Program-made: the position numbers and the translations under genes
In this document: piece by piece, positions 10,971 through 22,468 of the stretch
Layout: every line of letters begins with the position of its first letter
Numbering within the stretch: position 1 is the first letter of the stretch
The notes under the pieces: generated by a model
Database searches by the model: none
The model's input: only the letters and a program-made list of their open reading frames with translations
Told to the model about the DNA's origin: nothing
Assembly (NCBI GenBank): GCA_030674155.1
Contig: CM060327.1
Coordinates: 24,784,197 to 24,845,266, forward strand
Origin: Stramonita haemastoma
Lineage: Eukaryota; Mollusca; Gastropoda; Neogastropoda; Muricidae
Direction of reading: 5' to 3'
Length of the DNA stretch: 61,070 nucleotides

Positions 10971-11070
10971 NNNNNNNNNNNNNNNNNNNNNNNNNNNNNN
11001 NNNNNNNNNNNNNNNNNNNNNNNNNNNNNNNNNNNNNNNNNNNNNNNNNNNNNNNNNNNNNNNNNNNNNN
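10971..11070. other. Assembly gap (100 N)
   Basis: Exactly 100 N, the usual placeholder for a gap of unknown size. A G-run (about 10906-10923) lies just before it, and a SINE body begins directly after it. Confidence 0.99.
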
Positions 11071-11335
11071 GCCAACTCCACTCCCCTACAAGTCCTTCGG
11101 ATGAGACTCGACTATAAAGCTAGGTTCCATGTGCAAACGCACGCAGAACATCTTGCGTACATGTTAAAACCTGTTCCGCTTTTTGGAAGAGTAGGCCATG
11201 GTGTGTCGGTGGGAACAGATGACAGAAAACTGCATACACAGGGGGACTGGGTGTAAAATAAGTACAAAGGGTGCTTATTTCTTTATCCTCAAAATAAATA
11301 ATAAAATAAACATAGATAAAACGAAACAGGAATAC
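11071..11335 (+). mobile_element. SINE family A body and tail
   Basis: Starts at the gap edge with GCCAACTCCACTCCCCTAC, then AAGTCCTTCGGATGAGACT, the CGAACGC-like region, GGAAGAGTAGGCCATGGTG and an AAATAAATAATAAAATAAAC tail. The head is presumably inside or beyond the gap. A family D-like fragment (TCTTTTGGATGAGACAATAA) follows near 11435-11520. Confidence 0.75.
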
Positions 11336-11924
11336 ACCTGTCAAAAGAAAAAAAAAAGGGGGAAAGCACCTGTCTGGAGAACAGCAAAACAGGTCAGTTT
11401 TGTTTCCAGTCTGTAGCCCAACATTTCCTCATCCACCAGACAATGGGTGATGGTGATCTGGTTGCTAGTCTTTTGGATGAGACAATAAACTGAGGCAGCC
11501 TGTTCATCTGAGGTGAGTGTTATTGTCACATGCTGTCAGATCAGCTGCATCAGGTGATTCTTCAGCTGCTTTGTTATCATTTCTGATCTTATGTTTTACA
11601 GGGTTTCTTTTTTCTTCTTTTTTTTATATATTTTTTTTTAACAGGGTTTCTTGCTTATATTTATTTCTGGCCTTAGGTTTACTGTAAGTTGGCTTGTAAC
11701 TTCAACTCGGGATTTTGTGAATTATTTTTTATTCTTCATCTTTTGTTGCTTAAAATTGCACTTCTTTTTTGTTGTTGTTGACTCTACAGATGATGTGCCC
11801 CTTGAAGAAATAAATAAAGAGAAAACTAACCTGTGTCTGTTAACTTTTGACTGTGTTCCAATCACATTGCTTTACATGGGAATGAATGTGTTGGTTTTTT
11901 GTCTACTATAAATCTTAACATCCC

Positions 11925-12425
<501 letters not shown>

Positions 12426-12429
12426 GTCA

Positions 12430-12835
12430 TAGAGGAGACATGAGGATGTTGATAACGTTGTTCTCCTCCATCCAGACCAGTCCTCTGCCCTGCGGATCAG
12501 CGTTGCGCTGTCCATCCCGGTCCACTCCTTGATGTTGTCCATCCAGTTCTTGGGTTGCCTTCCCCTGCGTCTGTCCCTTCCAAGGTTCTTTAAAGAACTG
12601 TCTTGGGCAGCGTGTTGTGTCGGGTGATGTGCCCGAACCAAAACAGCTTCCTCCTCTTTAATATTGACAGGAGGGGTTCCTGTGGGCCTGCCAGCTGTGT
12701 AACTTGGCCCCACACAAAGTCGTTGGTCTTGTGATCCCTCCACGAGATCCCAAGGAGGCGTCTGAAGCATTTTGTTTCGAATGCTTGTATTCTCTTGGTG
12801 GTTTCAGCTGTCAAGAGTCAGAGTCTAACTTTCAC
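12430..12835 (-). pseudogene. LINE ORF2 C-terminal fragment
   Basis: Minus-strand reading gives TKRIQAFETKCFRRLLGISW, WGQVTQLAGPQEPLLSILKR, then RKLFWFGHITRHNTLPKTVL. After a frameshift it continues GRDRRRGRQPKNWMDNIKEW and TGMDSATLIRRAEDWSGWR. This is the standard arrangement after the RT domain of many animal LINEs. A family A tail fragment (TTATCCTCGATATAAAAGAA) adjoins at about 12836-12890. Confidence 0.85.
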
Positions 12836-12899
12836 ATATTCCATTATTCCATTATCCTCGATATAAAAGAACAAAAGAAAAGAAAGGAAAAAAAAAAGG

Positions 12900-13513
12900 T
12901 TACAGAGTAAGTATTACATACTTTTTCATCCGGCCCTTGCCCTGATTGGGGAATATAGATATCAAAACAAATGAAGAAAATAACCTCCTACCACAAATCA
13001 CCATCGCCAACAACAAGAGAGAGAGAGTGAGAATGTGTTTTTTCTGCGCTTCATTTGTATATCTTTTAAAGAATCAAAGATCTTGTATGTTAGCTCATGT
13101 GTCTGCTTGTACTGAAAACCAAGAATCTGATGTTTAAAAGAAAAAGGAAAAAATACATTAAAAAATTCATTAGAAAAAATCGTATGTTGGGTTCACTTTT
13201 TTGTCATCTAAAAAAAAAGAAGAAGAAAAGCCCTTTTGATTAAAAAAAAAATTCATTCCTTATTCCCTGATTTTTTTTTTTTGAGGGGGGGGGGGGGATT
13301 CATTTTTATTGTTTTTTTTAAAATATAGTCTCAGATGTTTGCTTTTGTACAGCTTCAGACATTGAATTGTATTTGTATATATATATATTTTTTAAAAAGA
13401 CTAATATCTTAGTAGAATAGAGTACTGATTTAATTGATATTTCTTATCATAATCATACAATATTGTGTAACAATTTGGTTTATGTCATAAAAATATGTGC
13501 GACTGTTTTTAAT

Positions 13514-13578
<65 letters not shown>

Positions 13579-15120
13579 TGTGTGTGTGTGTGTGTGTTGT
13601 GTTGTATTAATTTTTTGCATATTTGCTGTTTTTATGTATGGCTTGCAACCCGCCAGAATTTCTGGGTTTTTTTTTAATATATTAAAGTAATTTGAATTTG
13701 AATCATCTTTGAAGTGTTTCTCCAAGTTAGTAAAAGCACTTCAATCTGTTGTTTTTTTTATGGTAAGCATAGGTTTTCTCAGACAGTCGGTTAAAGTAGA
13801 ATGTTACTGTTCATATTAAAAAAAAAACTTTGGCCAATGTAGAAAGGCATGTGAAGCATTCATTTATTAAAACACAAGAGCAACAAAAGAAAAAGAACTA
13901 AAAAGATGATGATCCATGATCTGCATACATTTGAGGCCACCCAAAGAATAATAATAAAAAAAATTCTAGTTTTGGGTGTGCAGCTGTATGCTTTGTGTTG
14001 TACATACTTTAAAGCAGAAAAAAAACCTTTATATAGATGATTGGCATTTTACATAATTTATTAACATTTCTGTTTTTTGTGTGGATAACACAGCAAACCA
14101 CAAAATGTTTTTTTTTTTCTTTTGTAATGTTTTCCCCCTTTTTTTGTGTTAGTTAATCAAATCGAAGGTCAGTTAAAGAAATGAAGACTTTTTGAAGTCT
14201 ATTTTGATTTTTTATACAGCCCTTAAAGTACCTGACTTTGACTGGATTGGAGGGGTTTTTTGCCAATGAAGCTTTTTTTTTTTTGTACAGCATCAGATAT
14301 TTTGTTGTTTGTATATTGTTTGAAGTGTTTTTCCAAACTACTAAAATCATCATAATCAGTTCTTGAAACATTATTAGTTGCTCCAGACAGTTGATAAGAT
14401 GGGAGTGGATTGCAATTTTTCCATGTTGAAGAAAAAGATCCCCCTCTGTTTTTTGTTTTTCAGCCCATGAATATGAATTTGTGACCATGGCTTCACTTTT
14501 TTTTTCCCTCTTAAGTATTCTGAAAAGACTTGTGAACTTATAATGTATCTGATGGAATTTGAAGATTGTAGCCTGTTAATTTTATCCCTGGATTATTATT
14601 ATTTCTTAAATACCTCAACCCCCCCCCCCCCCCAAGTCTCAAAATGTATTATCCATTCTACAAACTGAAAGATAAGTGAAAAGTTTATCATTTTAGACCG
14701 CCATGTGGCTCAGTGCTGGGAAATGACAAATCAGAAAAGAATACAATCCACCCACAGATCAGCTAATGTCAACGAGTTGGTAAGAATCATCTGGCTAGTT
14801 AGTTTGATCAGGACACCCGCTCTTTGAACACATCAAAAGTCAGTATTATTGACTTCTACCCCAGCTAGCTGGTCTTTGCCCTGTAACGTTGGGGATGGAA
14901 GAGGATTATGCTCATATTGGAGGTATGGAATGGTACCAGGCACATCAGTATCACCTGATGCATGAACAGGTGCGGGGATCAGCCATTCACAAGACTGCCA
15001 ACCATTACGATTTTCGCTAGGCTACACGAATATTACGATTTTTCTGTTTGCTGTGCTACTATTGTTCTGTACAAGATTGTGCAAGTTTAGCACAGCTGCG
15101 TTGTGAATTGCCATTAACTC
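12900..15120. other. AT-rich sequence without a recognised gene
   Basis: Contains a G-run (about 13286-13298), (GT)n at about 13515-13597 and a C-run at about 14618-14632. A diverged internal duplication links about 13340-13760 and 14280-14400 (shared TTTTGTACAGC, TTTGTATAT, TTGAAGTGTTT and CCAA blocks). Open frames here lack domain-like content. Parts could be 3' UTR of an unseen gene, but nothing supports that directly. Confidence 0.5.
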
Positions 15121-15125
15121 TTCTT

Positions 15126-15167
15126 TGCGCATGCGCATCTGTGCAGTGTTTTTAAAATGGCGGTCAG
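15126..15167. promoter_or_regulatory. NRF-1-like palindrome plus YY1-like motif
   Basis: TGCGCATGCGCA at 15126-15137 is a perfect match to the animal NRF-1 palindrome. About 18 bp later TTTAAAATGGCGG resembles a YY1 site. The pairing is typical of housekeeping-type promoters (established in vertebrates). No downstream gene on the plus strand was recognised. Confidence 0.4.
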
Positions 15168-15519
15168 TTAGCTAGTCGATTATTGGAACAAGAAAACAAT
15201 GCGGCCAGTAGCTAAATCTGTTCTTTTAAATATGTGATTACCGCACAGATTTCCTACAAACATTCACTAGAAACATACCCAGTACATAAGGCAAGTCAGA
15301 GATGTCGGTACTGTCCATAAATTATTTCACGGCTCAACATAGTTCAGTTGTCTTCATTTTTGAAGAAGTTAGGCCTAGCGGCCAACGGCGGTTTCGATCC
15401 AAAGACATGTCTTGTTTCATTTTCGGAATAGTTATTACCAGGAAGAGAAGGGATGGACCTACTTTTCAAGCGTTTGCAAAGCCTATCACTCAGCCTACAT
15501 TGACGGCGGAGGTGGAGGT

Positions 15520-15789
15520 GTCAATGGAGGGAGGAGAGATGGTGGGGGGGAATCTACTGTCTCAGGTCCATCCATGTCAATAGTCACAGTCAGAGATGCA
15601 GTCTCCGTGATGTCAGTTGAGGTTGGTACAGTCTGTGTTGTGTCAGTTGGGGTTGTCAATGGAGGGAGGAGAGATGGTGGGGGGGAATCTACTGTCTCAG
15701 GTCCATCCATGTCAATTGTCACAGTCAGAGATGCAGTCTCCTGATGTCAGTTGAGGTTGGTACAGTCTGTGTTGTGTCAGTTGGGGTTG
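15520..15789. repeat. Two-unit 135-bp tandem duplication in the transposase tail
   Basis: Unit 1 begins at 15520 and unit 2 at 15655, both with GTCAATGGAGGGAGGAGAGA. They are nearly identical; in unit 2 the segment GTCTCCGTGATG has become GTCTCCTGATG, losing one base near 15740. On the minus strand the units encode Thr/Pro/Ser-rich repeats (DTTQTVPTSTDI, ETVDSPPPSLLPPL). Confidence 0.9.
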
Positions 15790-17074
15790 CTGCAGTCTCT
15801 GTCTGTGTCATGTCAATTGAGGTTGATGTCTCTGTTGCTACAGTCACTACAGTCTCCTTTGCGTTAGTCTGGTCATTTGAGGTTGTTGCTGTCTCTGTCG
15901 CTTCTGTCGCATACAGTCTGGAGGGTCCTAATTTGGTTAAGTCGACATGGTCAGGGTCCCAAGGACAAATGCCAGCAGCTCTGAATCCAGAGATAACGAC
16001 ATCACGATTAATGCCATTCTTCCAAGCCACCTTTAACAGTTTGGCAAAATCTTTTTTGCCAACTGTGTCGGATTCAGCCTCCTGAAACCTCATCACCTCA
16101 TCTCGCCACGCCCTTTTCAGAGGCTTGAAGGTTGTCAGGTCCAAAGGCTGCACAACGTGACTTGAGTGGCTCGGAAGCTGGTAGAGAATGATGCCGTTAT
16201 CTCTGCAGAGGCCAGACACCGTCATCGTCAAGTGTGTCTTATGTCCGTCAAGAAATAAAATGATCGGTTTTGGGAGGTGGTTAGTGTCGGGAATGAAAGC
16301 AGTCTCAAGCCAAGTCGAAAAAATTTCACCGTCTATCCAGCCGTTGTCAGACTTGGCAAAATGGGCCTCTGGAAAGCCCTCCAAAGGGTCGTACCCAAAC
16401 CTTTTCCCAGGGAAAATGATGAGGGGGTTCATGACATAGCCAGAGGCACTGGCACATGCCAGTACCGTAATCTGGGTGTGCGTATCACTGGTGACCTGAT
16501 ACACCCTCTCGTTTTTGCTGGCCAGGACCTTGGTGAAGCCCCCACCACCAAGCTGAAACCCCGTCTCATCGCAGTTGAAGACCCGAGACGGGTCATTCAA
16601 CACCCCCCCTGCTGCTGTGATCTCTTTGTATGCCACATCAAACCACTCTGAGATCTTGTGTGTGGTTACCGCGGCCCTCTGGGCTCCAAGAGCCTGTGGG
16701 GTCCGAAAGGCTACATCTGGATGTCTCTTCATGAATAGTGATACCCATTTTCTGCCTGGCAGATTGTCTTTAAACACTGTGACCGCATGGCGGTTATTCA
16801 ATATTGTCTGTACAGATGTCTGCACCTGTCTCATTGAACGCCCAAACCCCCTTCTCGCACACTCCTTTATCCAGGCTACTAGCTTCGCCTCTTCCTGAGC
16901 TGTAATTACAGTCCTCTCTACCTCACGGTTGGGCCTTCTCCCCTTCACTCTATCTTTAAGGGTAGATGGGGGGACACCGTGCAGCCGAGCAGCTTCCCGC
17001 AGTCCCTTCCCTTTCTTAAAGGCACTAATGGCAGCTTGAAGCGCTTCCTCGCTGTATTGGCGTCGTGGAGGCAT
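15725..17074 (-). CDS. pogo/Tigger/Jerky-type DDE transposase or domesticated derivative
   Basis: A long uninterrupted frame. The preferred start is M at 17074 (MPPRRQYSEE), because a splice acceptor (CCTGTCCAG) ends two bases upstream; an in-frame upstream ATG at 17095 would fall in the intron. Residues about 7-47 form a psq/CENP-B-N type helix-turn-helix (EEALQAAISAFKKGKGLREA, HGVPPSTLKDRVKGRRP). A CENP-B-like second helical region follows (about 55-110). The DDE_1 catalytic core has FNCDETGFQLGG (first Asp), ILFLDGHKTHLT (second Asp) and SSHVVQPLDLTTFKPLKR (third acidic position, as in the pogo group). The C-terminus is a Thr-rich repetitive tail that shifts frame at a one-base deletion near 15740 and stops early. 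DNA-binding transposase is the family role; a host function would be inference. No terminal inverted repeats found by eye. Confidence 0.8.
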   Translation of the reverse strand: MPPRRQYSEEALQAAISAFKKGKGLREAARLHGVPPSTLKDRVKGRRPNREVERTVITAQEEAKLVAWIKECARRGFGRSMRQVQTSVQTILNNRHAVTVFKDNLPGRKWVSLFMKRHPDVAFRTPQALGAQRAAVTTHKISEWFDVAYKEITAAGGVLNDPSRVFNCDETGFQLGGGGFTKVLASKNERVYQVTSDTHTQITVLACASASGYVMNPLIIFPGKRFGYDPLEGFPEAHFAKSDNGWIDGEIFSTWLETAFIPDTNHLPKPIILFLDGHKTHLTMTVSGLCRDNGIILYQLPSHSSHVVQPLDLTTFKPLKRAWRDEVMRFQEAESDTVGKKDFAKLLKVAWKNGINRDVVISGFRAAGICPWDPDHVDLTKLGPSRLYATEATETATTSNDQTNAKETVVTVATETSTSIDMTQTETAATPTDTTQTVPTSTDIRRLHL

Positions 17075-17176
17075 TCCTGGACAGGAAAACATCACTAATT
17101 TGCATTTTTGCCTTTAGAGTGGGAGAAATTATTACTGGAAATACCAGTGCAAGAATTGGAATTAATCAAGGAGATG

Positions 17177-17345
17177 AAATGGCATAGTGGTTCAAGCATG
17201 ATGCCTCCCTTCGGTAGCAGCAGTGGTTCGAATCTCCACGGCATGGACCTAAAAGATCCTGGTGCTGGATCCCCCCAAAGGTTCAGTGCCAGTTACACAA
17301 GTATATCAAAGCTGCCTATATGACAGGTTAATTAAAGACAGCTGG
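17177..17345 (+). mobile_element. Candidate tRNA-headed SINE
   Basis: TGGCATAGTGGTTCAAGC resembles an A box and GTGGTTCGAATCTCC a B box about 35 bp further on, followed by about 100 bp of unassigned body. It lies in the proposed leader intron of the transposase. Singleton in this window, so family status is uncertain. Confidence 0.45.
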
Positions 17346-17716
17346 GCACACAATCTTCCCACTGTGGAATACTGAGTCCTACTCTGTGTTTCAAATTGTC
17401 CCATAAGTGTAAAAAAAAAAAAAGAAAAAAAAAAAGTGTAAAGCATGGGTCATTGGGTGCACACATACAAAAAAGGATTTCTATTGAATATTGATCACAA
17501 ATCAGTAAGCTTATAATTAGAATCTATAGTCTAAATTCAGTGCAAATATTTGATTCCTGGAGAAATGGAAATATCTTACCTGTGTACCTTGTCTTGAAAA
17601 ATCAGAAAAGATTTGTGGAAAATAAATCTAACTGTAGAAAAAAATTTAGATCTAGAGTCTAGATATACCTAAATTGTGATATTGCTGGCTGCTATTAACA
17701 AATGGAAATGTCTTAC

Positions 17717-18010
17717 CTGCGTAGTTTATCTTGAAAGATCAGAAGAAAAACTGCACGATCACTCGAAAAAAATTCGGAACGATTGCCGGCTACTGTTCGA
17801 TCGGAGGCACCCTTTCACAGAAACTGCTCCACTAATCGCACAGTCCTGTAACCGAACACGCGGACTGAATAGCGGTAAACTTTCCCGGTACCCAGAAATA
17901 GCAACCCCTGAGACCGGAAATCAAGCAGAAACAGCTATTTTTAACCAATCGGGAAAGCAGCACATCACTAGATATAGCCCCTTCCGTTCTTATCGAAAGC
18001 CTAAAATGGC
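17717..18010 (-). promoter_or_regulatory. Possible leader exon and promoter of the transposase gene
   Basis: Reading down the minus strand from about 18010: CCGCCATTTTAGGC (YY1-like), then non-coding sequence to a consensus donor CTACGCAG|GTAAGAC with the exon end at 17717. A second donor-like site, TACACAG|GTAAGAT, lies at 17580 in a near-duplicate of the surrounding 50 bp. The matching acceptor is at 17077/17076. Spliced use is inferred only. Confidence 0.4.
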
Positions 18011-18411
18011 GGATGAGTGCAGTTGACTGCTCAGATCACGGCTCTTTTTGTGGCTTGTTGAACAACCAAATAGCGTTGGTGGTTCAAATAAACGATGAAT
18101 TGAACCATAAATGTATACAAAATCGGTGTCTGAACAAATCTGATTTAAAAACAGCCTTGTTCAGACGAAAGTGTACCGCAAATCGCGCATCTGTGCGATA
18201 GGTAGCTCTGTGCGACCGCTGGCGACTTCACTCTAGTATTTGATAGATCGGTGGTTTAGAAAGCGAAAACTGTGTTCTTCAGTTTAACGTCTATTCACAT
18301 TAAGTGATTTTAGACAACAACAACAAAAAAAAACCTGAACAAGAAAAATTGAACAATAGCTGAAACCAATGCCAGATAACAAAGTTAAAATATAAAGCTA
18401 ACTTTAACAAA

Positions 18412-20080
18412 CTATAAATACTGAATTATCGGACTACTTATTAGTGCTAACACAATGTCCAACAAATGCGATGGTTCAGACAACTGGTCCAGTGATAGAT
18501 TAGGCACAACAGGTAAAAGTGGTTTTAGATATCCACAAAGAAGAGTATGACTGTTCGTTATCTTATCACCACAAATACAGTTTACATCCTTTGAGTATTT
18601 CGTCTTGAAGGCATTTAGTTTAAATCTGTACATGAGGGATAACACATTTCTGCGATTGTACCAACCACAGACTTTGTCAGGAGTTAAGATATTTCGAAAA
18701 ATTATCATATTACTTGTACTGCTATCATAAAGCCGATAGCCAGAATCGCTGATCTTCTTTCTGAAATGCTTCCAACAAGCATTTTGCAGCAAGCTGTATC
18801 CCTCATGCAAAGATAATGCAACATCTATTTCACAAGAATCCTTTCTATTCCTCGCCCCATATTTTGCAAGGGTGTCTACTTTTTCATTAAAATAGATTCC
18901 ACTGTGTGAGGGAACCCAACAAAAAGTAACAGTACTACCTCTTAAAATAACAAGATGCACCAGATGCTTGACTTCAATGAGAAGATCTTTTCTCACTTTA
19001 AGATTAGAATTCTTCAACGCATGTAAAACCGATTTAGAATCAACACACACAAGTATGTTGAAAATATCTTTAGGAAAGTCAAGTACATAGTACAGTGCAG
19101 ATATTATAGCTGTTAGCTCAGCTGTAAATATAGATTTATTTTTTCCCAGGTTGAATGATCGTTCTACTTTCAATGATGGAACAATAAAAGCCGCACCTCC
19201 CTCATTAGTATTAAGAACGGAACCATCAGTATATATTTTGAGATGATCAGAATAGGTAGTTTGAATGTGCTCTTTTACAAATGCGGTAAGTATATTAATA
19301 TTGTCAGCTTTTCGTACAGTGGAATAATCGATATCAAAGTGAGCTTTAAGCAGTTCCCAAGGTGGACAGGGAGCTAAATTTACTTCTGATTTAGCTACTT
19401 TATTGGAATTAAGTTTTAAATCTTTAAAAAGTGGGGAGGTATAAGTGCTAATTGTGGTAAGCGAGCTGATAGTTCTTGCTCTTTTAGGAAAATGAATATC
19501 AGACTTTAACTGAACTTCCTTTTCAACATCACTTTCATTTGCTGTGCTTCTTAAGACATATTTTGCCACTGCAAGTTGCCGACGTTCATTTAAAGGCAGA
19601 ACACCTATTTCTTTATATGTGCCTAGAGTTGAGGCATGAGGTGGTACACCCAAAGCAAGCCGGAAGGCTTTACAATCAAGACTTTGAATTTTCTTAAGTA
19701 AGTAGTTTGGAGCACTGAAAAATACTTCTTGTCCATAAGACAGTCTTGAGCGCACAAGGGCCAAGGACAGGTGTTTTAATACGGTGATATCTTGCCCCCA
19801 CGGTTGTTTACTGACAACTTTCAAGAAATTAAGAACGTTCTTAGCTTTAGTTGCCAAAAATTCAATGTGCTGATTCCAGGCTAGTTTAGAAGTGAGGTAT
19901 ACACCTAAAAATTTCACTGTAGGTTTATATTCGAGATCTTTTCCATTTAATCGGAAACGAGGTAAGACTTGTGGTCCAACACCATTATTAAAAAGTACAA
20001 GATTGGTTTTCTCAGGGGAAAGTGAAAGGCCATTCTCTAAAAGATAGCCGTTAAGTTTGTCAAGTTCTTTTTTTCAACTG
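18412..20080 (-). mobile_element. Non-LTR retrotransposon: end of RT plus RNase H, 5' truncated
   Basis: One open frame continues from about 20080 to the stop at 18412. The distal RT/thumb region comes first (NGLSLSPEKTNLVLF, TVKFLGVYLTSKLAWNQHI, ALVRSRLSYGQEVFFSAPN, LDCKAFRLALGVPPHAST). Then an RNase H domain: IYTDGSVLNTNEGGAAFIVP (catalytic Asp), IFTAELTAIISAL (Glu), VCVDSKSVLHALK (Asp) and CWVPSHSGIYFNEKVDTLAK (His and final Asp). A C-terminal Cys/His motif follows (CICGDKITNSHTLLCG). RNase H after RT indicates an I/R1/Jockey-type lineage. The 5' side is cut at about 20080, where a family D SINE abuts. Open over more than 500 codons, so a young insertion. RNase H remnants related to it occur at 40743-40985. 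Confidence 0.88.
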
Positions 20081-20084
20081 TCAG

Positions 20085-20458
20085 GGTTTCGCTGTGTGCA
20101 GTGGTTCGATCCCTGTTTGGGTCCGAAACTTTCCTCCCATCCACTAGACTGTGAGTCGTGGTCTGGGTGCTGATCTTTCAGATGAGATGATAAACTGAGG
20201 TCCCATGAGCAACTCATATTTGGCGCATGTAAAGGAACCCACGGCAACAAGAGAGTTCCTGGCAAAATTTTGCAGGGCATTGATACAAGGAATGAATATA
20301 TTATTTTATATAGAGTTGATTTTAGGCCTATACCTGATTTTAATCTGTATTGTAATGTTGCACAGTTTTATTCTGAGGTTTAAATTTTTTACAAGGTGAC
20401 AGCCCCGATATGGCCTGTGTGGTCGGCTGGGCAATGGATAACAAGATTGGATTGGATT
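20085..20458 (+). mobile_element. SINE family D with (ATTGG)n tail, longest copy
   Basis: From a degenerate tRNA-like head (GCAGTGGTTCGATCCCTG) through ATCTTTCAGATGAGATGATA, GGCGCATGTAAAGGAACCC and GTGACAGCCCCGATATGGCC to a GATTGGATTGGATT tail. It supplies the reference order for the truncated copies at 22092, 23400, 23590, 24405, 24768, 25835, 27300 and, on the minus strand, 48300. Confidence 0.8.
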
Positions 20459-20750
20459 AAAGATTTGGGTGCATTTGTCCCCCTGGCATATAGATGTGAG
20501 AGGCTAAAGTGTTTCGAATGTCAAAGTACATGCAAATACACTGGATTATAGTAAAAGTATGAGTGCATCACTGCAATTGCACCCCTGGCATATGGGAAGG
20601 ATTGAAGTGTCGCAATGTCAAAGTACAAGCAAAATACATTCTAGAACATCACTTTTTCTCACGGGCCATCTTTCATTGATGACTGAGAGGAGACTCCATT
20701 GTCCTGGGTTGATTTGAGTGGCTTCCTCTACACCATTCCTTGACTTGTCG
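20399..20750. repeat. Direct repeat, copy 1 (possible 3' LTR region plus SINE tail)
   Basis: Aligns with 22092-22450 from the SINE tail through CCCTGGCATAT, TACATGCAAATACACT, GTCGCAATGTCAAAGTACA to TCCTGGGTTGATTTGAGTGG. Each copy has an internal roughly 105-bp tandem duplication (the CCCCTGGCATAT...TACATGCAAA segment twice). Copy 1 sits just 3' of the Ty3/Gypsy pol end on the minus strand, the position of a 3' LTR. LTR identity is inference. Confidence 0.7.
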
Positions 20751-22080
20751 GCTGTCTAATTCTGGAGGAACACTGGGTTACTGATGTTTGTGTTGAGGCT
20801 GGGGGTGGATCCCGCTCCATCAGGCCAGGGGCGTTGTGTGGCAGGAGTGCCCATAGGGTACTTGGGAGGTTCTTGCCCTTGGCTGGTTGGGTGGAAGGTG
20901 CCGTGGTCCCGGAGCCCGGATCAGCTGTGACAGTCAGCGATGGACCTGGAGGGGGCAAGGAGGTGAGGGGCTGAGTGTCTGGGGCTGGTGGGTTTGGCCG
21001 ATTGGGGGGTGAAGGTGGGCTCGGCTCTAACTGGGCACACTGGGGATGGAAGGCGTAACGCGAGGGGCAGGCAGGGTGCTGGTAGGTCCAGGGGCCATCA
21101 TGAGAGGAGCGCGTGGGACGACTGGTAGGTATTTTCTCAGGAATATTCTATTCCGGAGAGTGACTCGCCCAGAGCCATCTACTCACACGATGTACTGGTC
21201 ATACTGATGCACTTTGATGATGAGACCTGTCTTGTCCCATTTTGTTGGGTGCGGGCCTGTCTGGTTCTGTATGCGCACACAATCGCCGACAGCAAGTGGT
21301 GGGAGAGTGCGGGTGTGCTCGGAGAGTCGCTCGGCAGTACGCATGTGCCTGTTCCTCAGGGTCTCTTCTCGGGATATCAGGGTTTCCCGCCAGGTGGTGT
21401 GGGGCTGGTACTTCCCAGGGTGGATCGGGATGAAGTCCCGGATCGGGCGTCCGAAGATGCACATGGCAGGGGAGAGGCGCGTATCTCTGTCGGGTGTGTT
21501 ACGGTATTGGAGGATGGCACGTTGAAACCTGTCCGTGTTCAGGGTTCCCTCTGCGCCAGTATTGTCCGTGATTAGGCGTTTGACAGTCTTCACTCCAACC
21601 TCTGCACGACAGTTTGCATGAGGGAACGCGACTGAGGAGAGCCTGTGATTGACGCCCCAGTTGCGGTGGAACGTAGCGGTGGTGAGGGACGTGAATTCAG
21701 GCCCGCCGTCCGATGTCAATTCATCGCTGATCCCGTAGGTGACAAATATTCGGCGTAGGGCAGTGACGAGTCCAGCAGCTCCATGTGCTGCCTCCTATAC
21801 AATAGGCCAGTTGCTGTACCTGTCCACTGCAACCAAGTAGTTGTGGCCCTTATAGTGGAAATAGTCTGCCACGATGCACTGGAAGGGGTAGGCTGGGTTC
21901 ATTGAAGGGGTAGGAGGAGCACTTGGCTGAGACAGTGCCATGTGGTTGCAGGACTGGCAACGGGATTGCATTTCAGTGATGGCTGGGGTCATGCCAGGCC
22001 AGAAAAAGGAGGTCCCAGCTCCTTCAACATTTGTGAACATCAGCCACTCCCAAAGATGTTGGGATCACCCATACGCCTCA
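20728..22080 (-). pseudogene. Ty3/Gypsy-type integrase region, disrupted
   Basis: At about 22040-21795 the minus strand encodes an integrase zinc-binding/early core segment (FFWPGM, CQSCNHMALSQPSAPPTPS, ADYFHYKGHNYLVAVDRYSN). After a frame break, 21719-21183 encodes the second half of the core: [11 protein letters not shown] with the catalytic Asp, [12 protein letters not shown] with the Glu, [22 protein letters not shown]-terminal region follows ([18 protein letters not shown], stop, VDGSGRVTLRNRIFLRKYLP). A Pro/Ser-rich tail runs to a stop at 20728. At least one nonsense codon and one frameshift are visible; it is inactive. The sequence is described as found. Confidence 0.85.
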
Positions 22081-22091
22081 TGGTTGACCCA

Positions 22092-22450
22092 GATGGCAGC
22101 CCTGATATGGCCTGTGTGGTCGGCTGGGCTATGGATAACAAGATTGGATTGGATTGGAATAAAAATTGGTGCAGTTGCACCCCTGGCATATGTGAGAGGC
22201 TAAAGTGTTGCGAATGTTAAAGTACATGCAAATACACTCCTGGATATAGTAAAAGTATGAGTGCATCACTGCATTTGCACCCCTGGCATATGGGAAGGGT
22301 TGAAGTGTCGCAATGTCAAAGTACATGCAAAATTATACATTCTGGAACATCACTTTTTCTCTCGGGCCAACATTTCATTAATGACTTAGAAGAGACTCCA
22401 TTGTCCTGGGTTGATTTGAGTGGCTTCCTCCACCCCACTCCTTGTCTTGG
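22092..22450. repeat. Direct repeat, copy 2, separating the integrase and RNase H pieces
   Basis: Near-identical to 20399-20750, beginning in the same family D SINE tail (GTGTGGTCGGCTGGGCTATG) and ending at CACTCCTTGTCTTGGG, where the two copies diverge. See the tandem-duplication finding. Confidence 0.75.
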
Positions 22451-22468
22451 GTACATCAGACAGAGAGC

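Noticed and set aside
15000..18250. Terminal inverted repeats of the pogo-like element
   Set aside because: Only short matches (for example CGCACAGAT at about 15242 and its complement near 18189) were seen; too short to assign.
20399..20750. A clean pair of LTRs bounding one Ty3/Gypsy element
   Set aside because: The second copy lies between RNase H and integrase, not beyond RT, and both copies include a SINE tail; a tandem duplication fits better.
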